From CAWFGW01 sp963815495 (lineage in GTDB: Bacteria; Bacteroidota; Bacteroidia; Cytophagales; JAAEPT01), in NCBI GenBank assembly GCA_963815495.1, contig CAWFGW010000007.1:62001-126000 (forward strand): a stretch of 64,000 nt of DNA, written 5' to 3'. Shown one piece after another: positions 1 to 9,687 of the stretch (its first letter is position 1; the number at the start of each line of letters is the position of its first letter). The position numbers and the translations under genes are program-made. Under the pieces are notes generated by a model. That model was not told the DNA's origin. It saw only the letters and a list, made by a program, of their open reading frames with translations, and did not search any database.

Positions 1-2415
1 GTCTGAGCTTTTGATTGCTCCTATCCAAGTTCCTACTCCTCCTGTTGGAGTAACTACAGCACGAACATCAAAACTTGGGCTTCCTTGACACTGACTATTT
101 ACTGCAGTTATATTGGCCGTGGGGTTAGCTTTAACAAGCACACTTAAGGTATCGGAAGCATTACATCCATTTCCATCCACTGCAGAAACTATAAGATTAT
201 AATTCCCAACTGTGGACCCTATAAAGGTGGCTGAATCAGTGGTTGTATTATCGAGAAAAGCACTACCAGACCCAGTCCAATTAATATTAGAAAAAGCATC
301 TACAGGTAATGTAATTGGTACACTGCTGTTATGACAGGTTTCAATAGTAGATCCCAAATCTAATAATGAAGTACAGGCAGAGCTTGTTACCGTAATTACC
401 GTTTGTATAAGAATATCATTATAAGAAATTTGAACCGTATATTCACCTATTGCTGGTGGAGTAAATAACCCAGAAGAATTGACTCCATTTCCAGTAAACA
501 CTACATTCTCAGTAAATAAAGTATTCGGATAAGTAACGGTATTACTTTTATTAGTTAGTCCTGTTATAGGTATTTGATATGTATCCGTTTCGTCTATTGT
601 AGTAGTGAGAGGGGTTTGTATATTTATGATTTTTTCTTGCACATCAAGACCTTGACATGTTCCAAGTGACGCTATATGAATTGGAGAACCGTTAGGAGTG
701 CCGCCATTGGGATCAGCAAAAATGTAGAAGTACACTTCCTCACCAAAAAAAAATCCATCCAGATGAAAAGGCTGATTAGGTATGAGTCTATTAGCACCAA
801 GACTAGCTAAATTACTTGTAGCTCCGTAATGAAGACGTACGTTTGTCGGTGTCCACGTTGAGAGAGGAACTAACGTCAGATATACTCGTGTACCAATTAC
901 TTCTAGTTTATAATCGGCATGACTTCCAATTGGCCCAGTACAAATTTGACCTGTGCTCCCTGCTGGAAGTACTTGCATAACAGTATTGGCTGTATATGTA
1001 TTCCCTCCTGTTTCTACCTGAACATAAATAATATAATCTCCTTCTATCTCAGTTGGCCCAAATAAACCATTAGAGTTAATAAGGTTGTTTGAAAGGTTAC
1101 CATCCGGGTCAGTAACCGACCAAGTTACAATTGCATCATTGGGTATATCCATATCAATACCACCTTGATCCAACCCCTTAACTGTCAACTCAAATGTTTT
1201 AAACTGGTCAACTTGAGGATTTTGAGGATCTATATAGACGTTCGTCAAATTTTGTATATGCTCGATACCAAAACCACCTAATGAGAGTACCACACTATCT
1301 GGTGTTCCTTGACAGGATTGTGTAGAAGACTGGTCAAACACATCATCATACGCTAGCGCGTATGTCTTTCCTTCAAAACTCACAAAATCAGAATGAAAAA
1401 AATGAGTGTAATCATTTTTCACAGGATTTTGAAAAAAATTAGCCGGATTATCCCACACTTGAATCTCTGTTGTTAATTGAATCACACCTCGATTTAAACA
1501 TACACCTAATATTTGACCAATATTTTGATTAAATGCACCTACACCACCAACAATGTCTTCTAATAAAAAATCAGAACGTTGAAATGTAGCGCCATTATTC
1601 CATGTCATTGTATTTCCTGAAACGGTGGCTGTCTTCAATGTTCCATCCCATTGAGCCCGCAAAGTTCTGGTTCTGTAGTATTCGAAAAATGCATCAATAA
1701 ATGAATCAAAGTAATTATTACCGGGGTTATTTTCTTGGAAGTAAGGAGTATGTCCCATTTGAGTAATAACATCTCGAATAGGATCATAAGAATTTTGAAA
1801 ATCATCATTGACAAATAATTTCCATTTAGCAATGACTTGTTCATGAGTTACAGTTTCACCCACTTTATCATAAAAAGCTCCATTATCACAATACAACTCC
1901 TCACCAACTGGATAAGCATACCGATCCACTCGTGATGTGTTCGTGAATATCTGACCACCAATAGTCAGTTCAATAGTCTCAATTTTAGTATTATAATTAG
2001 GATTACCCGGATTGTCGAGTAATGGATTATCGGCTCTATTAGTATATATGGGTCCCCCAAAACCGATGTATATCCTCCCACTACTTCCTGAAGGCAAATC
2101 AAGGTAATATTGTCCATTAGCATTTACAGGCATATCCCTTAAATTAATATTAGCATCAGTATATATATTACCATCTGGCCCAGTCATATTAGGTGCATTA
2201 TTAATATTCTCCCAGTTCCCAGTATTGACATTATAATATCCATTCATTCCTGGCATACCCAATTGTGTATATACATAAATCTGGTCATCAGTAAAACTTA
2301 GTTTATTGACAGATGAAGTATTCTTAAAAATATACCTCACTTGAGCCTCCACATAAAATGAGTTTCCAAGTAAAGACAACAAAAGGATAATTATAATTTT
2401 AATAGTATTTCTCAT
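1..2415 (-). CDS. GH64-like beta-1,3-glucanase with Ig/PKD-like modules (3' end outside window)
   Basis: The frame stays open for 805 codons from the ATG at 2415 to the window edge, so the C-terminus is missing. Residues 1-24 form a signal peptide. Residues about 25-390 resemble GH64 laminaripentaose-producing beta-1,3-glucanases: a thaumatin-like start (IYVYTQLGMPG), SGRIYIGFGGPIY, NTSRVDRYAYPVGEEL at about 159-174 and GKTYALAYDDV at about 349-359, then a closing beta-strand SVVLSLGGFG. The rest is a string of beta-rich Ig/PKD-like repeats (for example GEYTVQISYND, GNYNLIVSAVDGNGCNASD), typical of large secreted Bacteroidota proteins that end in a T9SS tail. The family assignment is by remembered motifs and fits the GH16/GH3 neighbours. 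It is separated by 292 bp from the operon upstream and may have its own promoter. Whether a sorting domain is present cannot be seen. Confidence 0.75.
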   Translation of the reverse strand, partial: MRNTIKIIIILLLSLLGNSFYVEAQVRYIFKNTSSVNKLSFTDDQIYVYTQLGMPGMNGYYNVNTGNWENINNAPNMTGPDGNIYTDANINLRDMPVNANGQYYLDLPSGSSGRIYIGFGGPIYTNRADNPLLDNPGNPNYNTKIETIELTIGGQIFTNTSRVDRYAYPVGEELYCDNGAFYDKVGETVTHEQVIAKWKLFVNDDFQNSYDPIRDVITQMGHTPYFQENNPGNNYFDSFIDAFFEYYRTRTLRAQWDGTLKTATVSGNTMTWNNGATFQRSDFLLEDIVGGVGAFNQNIGQILGVCLNRGVIQLTTEIQVWDNPANFFQNPVKNDYTHFFHSDFVSFEGKTYALAYDDVFDQSSTQSCQGTPDSVVLSLGGFGIEHIQNLTNVYIDPQNPQVDQFKTFELTVKGLDQGGIDMDIPNDAIVTWSVTDPDGNLSNNLINSNGLFGPTEIEGDYIIYVQVETGGNTYTANTVMQVLPAGSTGQICTGPIGSHADYKLEVIGTRVYLTLVPLSTWTPTNVRLHYGATSNLASLGANRLIPNQPFHLDGFFFGEEVYFYIFADPNGGTPNGSPIHIASLGTCQGLDVQEKIINIQTPLTTTIDETDTYQIPITGLTNKSNTVTYPNTLFTENVVFTGNGVNSSGLFTPPAIGEYTVQISYNDILIQTVITVTSSACTSLLDLGSTIETCHNSSVPITLPVDAFSNINWTGSGSAFLDNTTTDSATFIGSTVGNYNLIVSAVDGNGCNASDTLSVLVKANPTANITAVNSQCQGSPSFDVRAVVTPTGGVGTWIGAIKSSD

Positions 2416-2707
2416 AAATCTATCTTTTCAAATAACTCACCCAAGAGAAAATTGTGATTATTCACATTTCGAACATTACTAAATAATATATACTCTAATT
2501 ATCTATATCAGGTAAGAATTATAATTTATCAGCCCACACTAGTGGGTTTTAAGAGGGGTTTTATAAGAAAAAAACATAGGTAAATAACAATAGAAAAAGG
2601 CCTATAAGATAAATTGATGTGTTATTTATTAAATAAATCACTTTTAAGAAGCATAAGAAAGAAATTGTTGTATAAACAAAAAATTAAGGACTAACGGAGT
2701 AGTAGTA
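2416..2707. other. Intergenic region between GH64-like gene and regulator gene
   Basis: AT-rich stretch between two minus-strand genes. No small ORF with a convincing start was found. A short imperfect hairpin (CCCAC, 4-base loop, GTGGG) at 2533-2546 could be a weak terminator for the regulator gene, but there is no clear T-run. No TAnnTTTG promoter element for the GH64-like gene was found on the minus strand. Confidence 0.4.
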
Positions 2708-4616
2708 TTAGGCAGGATTAAATATCACTGTAATGATAAAATCCTTTGCATTACGTGATTTTTTATTTGCTTCAATTGTAGCCAGCACTTTTGATTTGTA
2801 GTTCCACACAGTGTTTTTTCTTAAGCCAAGTTCTTCCGATACTCCTTGGGCATTCAAATCAGCTCCTAAACGTACTGTTTTAGAAACAATGTAAAAAGCT
2901 TGTTCTAGAGGGAATTTACATTTATGAAATATGGTATATGCAGTAATGGATTCATCGTAACGACATTTCGTACATCTCCTTGAGAAACGAGAATTCCCAT
3001 CACAGAATTTTGTATTACCACATTTACGACATGTATATCCTTCTACCCATTTATGCTGATTTAAAAACCGCCATACGCTTAATTTATCAGGATATAACTC
3101 GCTAAACTCTTCAAACTTCACATCTTTAAACAGTGCTCTATTTGAATTAACTTCCTTCACCTGATTTTTCAATTTGTAATTATCCAAGTCAAGTAATCTG
3201 TTCATCTCGCTAATCTCTTGAGATTGTTGTTGAAGTTTAACATTTAATTCTTCTAACTCATTACTCTTTTCTTGGAGTTCTGTAGTTCGTTCCAACACTT
3301 TTGTTTCAAGTTCTTTATTGACTTTATCTTTTAAGACTTCATTCTCCTTAAGTTGATGGATTACCGTTGATTGAAGCTTTTCTTTTTCTGCATATTCGTT
3401 CATCAAAACTTCTTGGTGTTTCTCATTCTGTAGTTTTAAAAAACGAAAACGATCTCCTAAGGCTAAAGTAAGTGTAACTATTTCTAATACCACACCGATG
3501 TTTCGAGAATAGACCGCCATGATTGCCAATACTGAATCATAAGCTACAAACCGGATAATTCCCATATCTTGAAGAAAACGGATAAGAAACCCTACTAAAA
3601 TAAAGATATTTCCAACAATGAAAAACCGAGCTGGTGAATACCCACGATTGTAAGCATTGAATGAAATACGTAAAATAAAGACTAATGGAATAAACATTAT
3701 CCATGTGGTAATTGGAGAATTATAACCAAACATTATCTCACTCACTTGTAACACGATAAATAGAGCTGCAGAGAAAACTATCAATTTTTGAGATTGAGCA
3801 CTTACTTCTTTGCCCTTAAAAAATATTAAAGAATACCAGACATAAGAAGAAATCAAAAGCGGTTTTGTCACGAAAAATCCCTATTCTATCAACCCATGTA
3901 AAATCACTCCAAATTAAATGTCGACCTATTCCATCATCAATCATTGAGAGTAACACCCAAGCCAACACATAAACTAGTGAAAGCAGATATATTTTCTCTT
4001 TAACAAGCACAAACATCACTAGGTTTATGAGGCAAATCAAGAAAAGAAACCCATAATACAGACCTAAAAAGTAGTATTCTTTTAAAGCATATGAAGAAAA
4101 ACTAGCATTCGTTCTAATTTTAAATAATAATGAACCTACTATTTCTGATTTAAAACGAATATAAAATCGCAAGTCGTCTTCCGCTTTGATAGGTAAATCC
4201 ACTATATGATTTTTGTGTTCATATAATCGTGTTGTATCATCTACTAATTGGCCCGTTTTGGATTTGTAAGCTAAAGTATCGTTACGAAACATATAGACTT
4301 CCACGATTTCTTGATGAGAATCCATAATTTCTAACACCCACTTTTTGGTTTCCTTGGTATGTGATTTTAAATCAAATCTCAGCCAATAAGCATGGCCTAT
4401 TTTATCATTTATAAAAGGACCAGAAAGGGAAGTAAACTTTTTATTTTGAACTGTCCTAACATCCATTTCACCAGTTGAATCAATAAAACAACTCACATGT
4501 TCTGCATGAAACTCAAGCTGAGAAGTTGATTCATCAATATTTAGCTGAATACTATTAGCTTCAACTAAAAACAGGGTAAAAAAAAGTATGAATAGAGTTA
4601 GAAAATTTTTCCCCAC
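2708..4616 (-). pseudogene. 7TMR-DISM membrane sensor with IS1595-type zinc-ribbon/HTH output (one frameshift)
   Basis: Two overlapping frames make one protein of about 635 residues. Frame 1 (4616 to 3816) has a signal peptide, a 7TMR-DISM extracellular jelly-roll (HAYWLRFDL, MDSHQEIVEVYMF) and the first membrane helices. Frame 2 (3880 to 2708) supplies the remaining helices, a coiled coil, and a C-terminal domain with CRKC...CTKC (plus-strand 2963-3031), AYTIFHKCKFPLEQAF and an HTH-like GVSEELGLRKNTVW. That C-terminal order is the N-terminal part of IS1595 transposases, without the catalytic DDE domain. Removing one T from the T5 run (plus strand A5 at 3873-3877) joins the frames as RIGIFVTKPLLISS. 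The gene starts 17 bp after GH3 and is probably the operon's own regulator. Sequencing error and true mutation are both possible. Confidence 0.75.
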
Positions 4617-4633
4617 TTTAAATGGTTTATGTG

Positions 4634-6937
4634 TTACTTTTTAAACTCAATATGACTCGTAAGATCACCTATCATAACTTTGAAGTCTCCAGGTTCTGTA
4701 ACCCACTGAAAGTTATTGTTCATAAAGGCTAAATCAGTTTTAGATACCTTAAATGATACGTTCTTTTCTTCACCAGGTTCTAAACTAATTTTTTCAAACT
4801 TCCTGAGACGTTTTACCGATGGCGTTATGGATGCCACTTTGTCTTCAGTAAATAACAAAACAGTTTCTTTACCCGCTCTATCTCCTGTGTTTTTAACGGT
4901 TACAGTTACTTCAAATGAATCCGAAAATATGGAATCACTCAATGTTAAATTACTGTATTCAAAGTTTGTATAACTTAATCCAAAACCAAATTCCCATTGT
5001 GGATTAAAAGCATTTGTACCAAAATTCTTATCCTTAGTTTCAGAATATTTATGATCATAAGTCACTAAATCATTTGCAAATCTTGGATAAGTAAAAGGCA
5101 ATTTACCAGACGGGTTATTTAATCCAAACAAGGTTTCAGCAATTGCTCTCCCCCCTTCATCCCCTGGCCAGTACGCTTCCACAACTGCAGATAGTAATGG
5201 TTCGATATCTGAAATCACACGCGGCCTAGATTGTAATAAAACTGCAATGATAGGTTTTTTAGTTTTCGCTAGTTGTCTTACCAATTCTTTTTGTGCTTCA
5301 GGTAAATTTAAATCAACGATGTCACCCACTTTTTCTGTCGCAGGAGTTTCGCCTAAAACAACAACGATAACATCACTAGACTTTGCTTGAGCTACCGCTT
5401 TCTGTATATCTATCGTTTTCTGATAATCTGTACCCTGAACATAATTAACATTCGTAGCAAGTTCTTTAGCTGCTTCTACAATAGTTTTCTTATTCTTTGA
5501 ATTAAAACGTTCATCAACTCCTTGCCAAGTATGTGTCCAAGCACCATTTAAAGCATTTAAAGAGTGAGCTCCAACCCCAGTGATTAATACGTTTTGAAGG
5601 ATCAATTGGTAAAACTTGCTTCTCATTTTTCAATAAAGTAATTGACTCTTTTGCAGCCTCGTACGCATAATTAACAAACTCCTCACTACCAAATTTAGGA
5701 TAGTTTTCCATTGGAGTAACAGGTGTTTCAAATAATCCTAGACGAAACTTCACTCTTAAAATTCTCCTCACAGCATCGTTAATACGAGCTTCAGAAACTT
5801 CTCCTTCATTTACTAAAGCCACTAAATGGTCAGCAAAATCCAATTTCATTGGAACCATACTCATATCTACACCAGCATTGATTGCTATTTTTGTAGCTTC
5901 TTTTTCATCTTTTGCAATTCGATGTGTATTGTGTAAAAAGACAATATCTTCCCAATCTGTGACTGCAAAGCCTTCAAATTTCAACTCTTCTTTTAATATA
6001 TCAGTTAAGATATGGTGATCTGCGTGTACAGGAGTCCCGTTAATTTCAGTACTGTTAATCATTACCGACTGTGCTCCGTTTTCAATGGCAGCCTTAAAAG
6101 GTGTTAAGTAATATTCACGTAGTTCTCTTTCTGACATTTGTATTGGCGTTCTATCCTTCCCTGTTTTTGAATTAGAATATCCCAAAAAATGTTTTAAACA
6201 AGCTGCAACATGATAATTATCTATCTGTTTTTCTTCTGTTGGAGTTCCTTGATAACCTGCTACTATTGCATTGCCCATTTGTGTTACTAAATACGGGTCT
6301 TCACCAAACGTTTCGAAAAAACGTGACCATAAAGGTTGTCTCCCTAAATCTAATACCGGTGAAAAATTCCAAGGAATAGATGACGCACGCAATTCATAAG
6401 CAGTAACTTCTCCACAAAGACGAGCAAATTCAGGATCAAACGTTGCCGCAGTAGCCAATTCTTGAGGAAACAAGGTACCACCCACCGTATAATTGACACC
6501 ATGAATAGCGTCAACACCATACAAAACAGGGATTTTACGTGCTGTTTGCTGTGATGCTTCTTGTATTTTAGCTAATAATTTTCTGCCATTTTTCTCTGGG
6601 GTAAGGTATACTGTCCAGTATTCAAGACTGAGCCAACTTTATATTTTACAATAGCATTATAAAGCAAAGAATCATCTATTTCTTGTTCCTTATTCGCATC
6701 ATAGTTAGCCCCTTTTGAAATAACATCCAGAGTGATTTGGGTCATTTGCCCAACTTTTTCCTCCAGACTCATTTCAGCAATGAGAGCATTTATTTTACTT
6801 TCAACATCCGCATCATAATACATAGAATTTGATACCGTTTCTACAGATACCTGCTCTTCATTTAAACCATTATCTTGCGCTTGTTGACAGCTAAATAGCG
6901 TACATAAAATGGCTACCGTAAATATTTGTTTTCTCAT
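4634..6937 (-). pseudogene. GH3 beta-glucosidase lipoprotein (two frameshifts)
   Basis: Three frames read in order give one complete GH3 enzyme of about 767 residues. The N-terminal piece (6937-6572) has a lipobox LFSC and the start of the TIM barrel. The middle piece (to 5514) has LYGVDAIHGVNYTVGGTLFPQ-type sequence, KHFLGYSN and the nucleophile motif GFAVTDWEDI. The last piece (to 4634) has the alpha/beta sandwich and a fibronectin-III-like tail (SFEVTVTVKNTGDRAG). The first shift is at the C4 run (plus strand 6598-6601), where one base appears missing. The second is at the A4 run (plus 5592-5595), where one base appears extra. It would release glucose from beta-glucan oligosaccharides in the periplasm. 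Neighbours lie 20 bp upstream and 17 bp downstream, consistent with an operon. Only if the shifts are real is it dead. Confidence 0.85.
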
Positions 6938-6957
6938 CGCTTTATTCTTTCTATCAC

Positions 6958-7965
6958 TTAATAATTCACTGTACCTAATGGGGAATCTAGACTATAAACC
7001 ATTTGATCTATCGCTATTTTTGAAGTCACTCTAGGCGTAACTGTAAGCACTCCATCATGTAATAAAACTAGATTTGTCAAGCTAATGCCTGATGGATCAA
7101 ATGTTGATCCGTCTGAAACAGTCAGGTTTGACAACTTTATTGATATAAATTTCCATCCTGTCCATGTAGGTTTAATTGTCCATGTACCAGTTATACCTCT
7201 TTTTTCATTAACTAATTCAATATTTAACCATTCATCCGTATCTGTGCCATAAATAGCCACATTTAAATAAACGCGATTAGGATCAGGTGAAAGAGGTATA
7301 ACGGAATCAGTAACACCACCCGATACAATTGTGGGGATTTGAACAATGTTAATAAAAGGGTTATCATTTGTTCGAGCTTCACCTTCCATATATAAGTAAG
7401 CAGTTCCGTCATATTTATCATACTGGGTACTTGCATTGTTCACTGGAGGGAAATCATTCGCCCAGCCCCCTCCTGATGGTGGGTTTTGTCCAAATTTATA
7501 TAATGGTGCTGTTGTGAAATCAGTAAATAAAGTTGTCAAAATCTCTGTATTTCGAATCCCCTCAATTGTAAATGTATCTACAATTGCGTTGAAGGGATAA
7601 CTTGGAAAAGTAAGTCGTGCAACCACATCTTCGATTTGAAAATATGGTGGCTCATCGGGTCTTCCATCCCAAAGTGTATTTTCTTTGTTTAAACTTGTGG
7701 AAACATATTCAAATGTTTTAGTTGCACCCGTATTTGTGCCTGTTAAAATCAACTTCCAATGAGTAGGTTTTTCAAATTCTTGCTCAAAATAAACATTATC
7801 ACCTTGTGTAAAATCCACAGGATCTCTGGAAATTTTAAAATCACCAACTGGAGCGGGTATGTTACCAACTTCTTCAAAATCTGCCCCCAATTGCTCTTCA
7901 TTATTACATGAAAACAGCAAGAAAGCACTTGCGAAAATTATAAATATTTTTTTCATTGCTATCAT
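6958..7965 (-). CDS. Surface/outer-membrane lipoprotein of the beta-glucan locus
   Basis: 335 residues with a lipoprotein signal peptide (KKIFIIFASAFLLFSC; start may be the fourth codon, ATG at 7956). The mature protein begins with an acidic stretch, then two beta-rich regions. The second (about 190-335) looks like a carbohydrate-binding jelly roll: TGTWTIKPTWTGWKFISIKL and SKIAIDQMVYSLDSP resemble the closing strands of CBM-like folds. I do not recognise a named family. Its ATG overlaps the stop codon of the upstream barrel gene by one base, so the two are translationally coupled. By position it would be the glycan-binding partner of the barrels, taking the place SusD or SGBP proteins have in classical loci. 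That role is inference. Confidence 0.7.
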   Translation of the reverse strand: MIAMKKIFIIFASAFLLFSCNNEEQLGADFEEVGNIPAPVGDFKISRDPVDFTQGDNVYFEQEFEKPTHWKLILTGTNTGATKTFEYVSTSLNKENTLWDGRPDEPPYFQIEDVVARLTFPSYPFNAIVDTFTIEGIRNTEILTTLFTDFTTAPLYKFGQNPPSGGGWANDFPPVNNASTQYDKYDGTAYLYMEGEARTNDNPFINIVQIPTIVSGGVTDSVIPLSPDPNRVYLNVAIYGTDTDEWLNIELVNEKRGITGTWTIKPTWTGWKFISIKLSNLTVSDGSTFDPSGISLTNLVLLHDGVLTVTPRVTSKIAIDQMVYSLDSPLGTVNY

Positions 7966-9677
7966 TACATTTTTAAACTAAAGAACAACATAAATTGATT
8001 GAATGCATAGTCAGCATTAGTAGTTGTCTTATTTTCTAAATCAACGGTAAAGTATTTAGCTGACAAATAAACGTTTTCAGAAAACTCATAACGAAATCCA
8101 GAACCAACCACCAGTTGTACTTCATCAAAATCTGGATATGGTGTTGGTATTCCGTAATTATTATATGAGCTTAGGTCATATCGATATTCGTTTCCTTTTA
8201 CTGTCAGCATTTTCACACCAGACACCAAGAAAAGTTTTTTAAATACTTCGATATCTAAACCTAAATCAATCTGTGTACTTGTTAAATCAATGGATCCCAA
8301 ACCACCTCTTGTGGTTTTATTATACAGGGCTCCACCATAAATTTTTAATTGTTTTTTAAACCCGACTAGTTTACCAACTTCTAAACTTGAACTTGCTTTA
8401 ATATGCGTAAAACTTCTTTTTTCAGAAGTACTTAGCCCTGCAACATCAGATAGTAAACCTCCTTCTAAATCAGCAGAAAACACATTAGCAGAATCAGTAT
8501 ATGCAACTTCAAGTACAAACCCCGTTCTGTTAGGGGTTGCCCAACCATACGGTAAAGCGTTTCCATATCTTGGGTCATAGTTCATTAACGTCCCATTTAT
8601 TGTTGGATTATAGATGTTCTTATCAGCTACCAAATCATAAAGGGATAATCTTCTCGCCATAAGTACATTGTTAGCAACATTTAGAAATAATTCTGGATTT
8701 TCTGAGAAATCGACTCGCTTTGATTGAGCTCCTACAGCATAATATTCAGCACCATTAAAAAGGTAACGACCACCAACTTTTAACTTTTTATCCATCAATT
8801 CCAACATCGCTCGTCCAGTGATAAATTCTCCTTTTTTATCACTTGGGGAAACATAATTTTCTTCCGATTCAAGAGGGGCTAATGTCTTATAATTAGATGC
8901 TCCGAATTCAGAAGTCAATTGAAGTGCATTTTCACCCAAATTCAATGTATACCCCAACTCAATAGAACCAACTGAGTTCTGTAGTGCTTCTTGGGCTGGA
9001 TTTACACGTTGTGCATCAAATACTTGAATTGCATTGGCGTTGATTATGTATCCATCCCTTTTGAATAGAGATACTTTACCACCACTCATAAAACGCATCG
9101 TTGATGGTGCTTGTAATCGAGTAGTAAATAAGTCGATAGTAATACCATCAGCAAATAAACTATCTAAATCAAATCCAAAATTGATATGACCACCTTGCGA
9201 CCACCATGAATTTCCAATATTAAAGTTGTCATAATAGCTTAAGTCGTTTCTCAATTGGCTAAAAACAGTTGCTTCATTTACACCACCTTCAGCTTCATAA
9301 TTATAAAGTGTATAGGGTGAAAGTTTTAGGTAAATATCACCTAACTCATAACTCACCACATCATAAAGTGTTCCTTTAACATAAAGTTGACGTAGCGAAA
9401 TATCAGCTCCAGCACCATAGAAACCACCCAAGGCGCTTTCCATTCTAATCACTGTACCAATTTCAGTTTTGCGATTGGGATTCATATTAACCCGCAAATC
9501 AACAACCGCTTCACCTGAACTATTTCTATTCGGGTTTAGTGTATCCTCACTAGTCAATGTGCTTTGTTGTGATATTCCTCGAGATATTGCTCCGAATTTC
9601 ACTTTGTCGCTCTGTGCAAAACTTACTGATGAATAAGTCATGATGCAGCCTAGTATGTATATAATCTGTTTCTTCAT
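7965..9677 (-). CDS. Outer-membrane beta-barrel protein (porin-like, DUF6029-like)
   Basis: 570 residues with a signal peptide ending SVSFAQ. The mature chain alternates polar and hydrophobic residues throughout and ends in FNQFMLFFSLKM, a typical last strand of an outer-membrane barrel. There is no plug domain, TonB box or carboxypeptidase-like domain, so it is not a SusC protein. It may belong to the DUF6029 group of Bacteroidota barrels (moderate certainty). It sits between a second barrel gene (10 bp upstream) and the lipoprotein gene (1-bp overlap). A role in glycan uptake or in placing the locus proteins in the outer membrane is inferred from the neighbourhood only. Confidence 0.7.
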   Translation of the reverse strand: MKKQIIYILGCIMTYSSVSFAQSDKVKFGAISRGISQQSTLTSEDTLNPNRNSSGEAVVDLRVNMNPNRKTEIGTVIRMESALGGFYGAGADISLRQLYVKGTLYDVVSYELGDIYLKLSPYTLYNYEAEGGVNEATVFSQLRNDLSYYDNFNIGNSWWSQGGHINFGFDLDSLFADGITIDLFTTRLQAPSTMRFMSGGKVSLFKRDGYIINANAIQVFDAQRVNPAQEALQNSVGSIELGYTLNLGENALQLTSEFGASNYKTLAPLESEENYVSPSDKKGEFITGRAMLELMDKKLKVGGRYLFNGAEYYAVGAQSKRVDFSENPELFLNVANNVLMARRLSLYDLVADKNIYNPTINGTLMNYDPRYGNALPYGWATPNRTGFVLEVAYTDSANVFSADLEGGLLSDVAGLSTSEKRSFTHIKASSSLEVGKLVGFKKQLKIYGGALYNKTTRGGLGSIDLTSTQIDLGLDIEVFKKLFLVSGVKMLTVKGNEYRYDLSSYNNYGIPTPYPDFDEVQLVVGSGFRYEFSENVYLSAKYFTVDLENKTTTNADYAFNQFMLFFSLKM

Positions 9678-9687
9678 GTTCTTTGGT

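Noticed and set aside
1635..1844. Separate 69-codon ORF on the minus strand
   Set aside because: It lies out of frame inside the GH64-like coding region, which is continuous over the same bases.
2708..3031. An IS1595-family insertion sequence
   Set aside because: Only the zinc-ribbon/HTH part is there. No DDE domain, no terminal inverted repeats and no target duplication were seen, and the domain is fused in frame to a membrane sensor.
3816..3880. Programmed ribosomal frameshift in the regulator gene
   Set aside because: The T5 run with one extra base does not form a known slippery heptamer with a following pseudoknot, and other homopolymer shifts nearby suggest a simple indel.
4716..4973. 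Plus-strand ORFs antisense to GH3, GH16, OPT and similar genes
   Set aside because: They follow from codon bias of the opposite strand and have no family resemblance or start signals.
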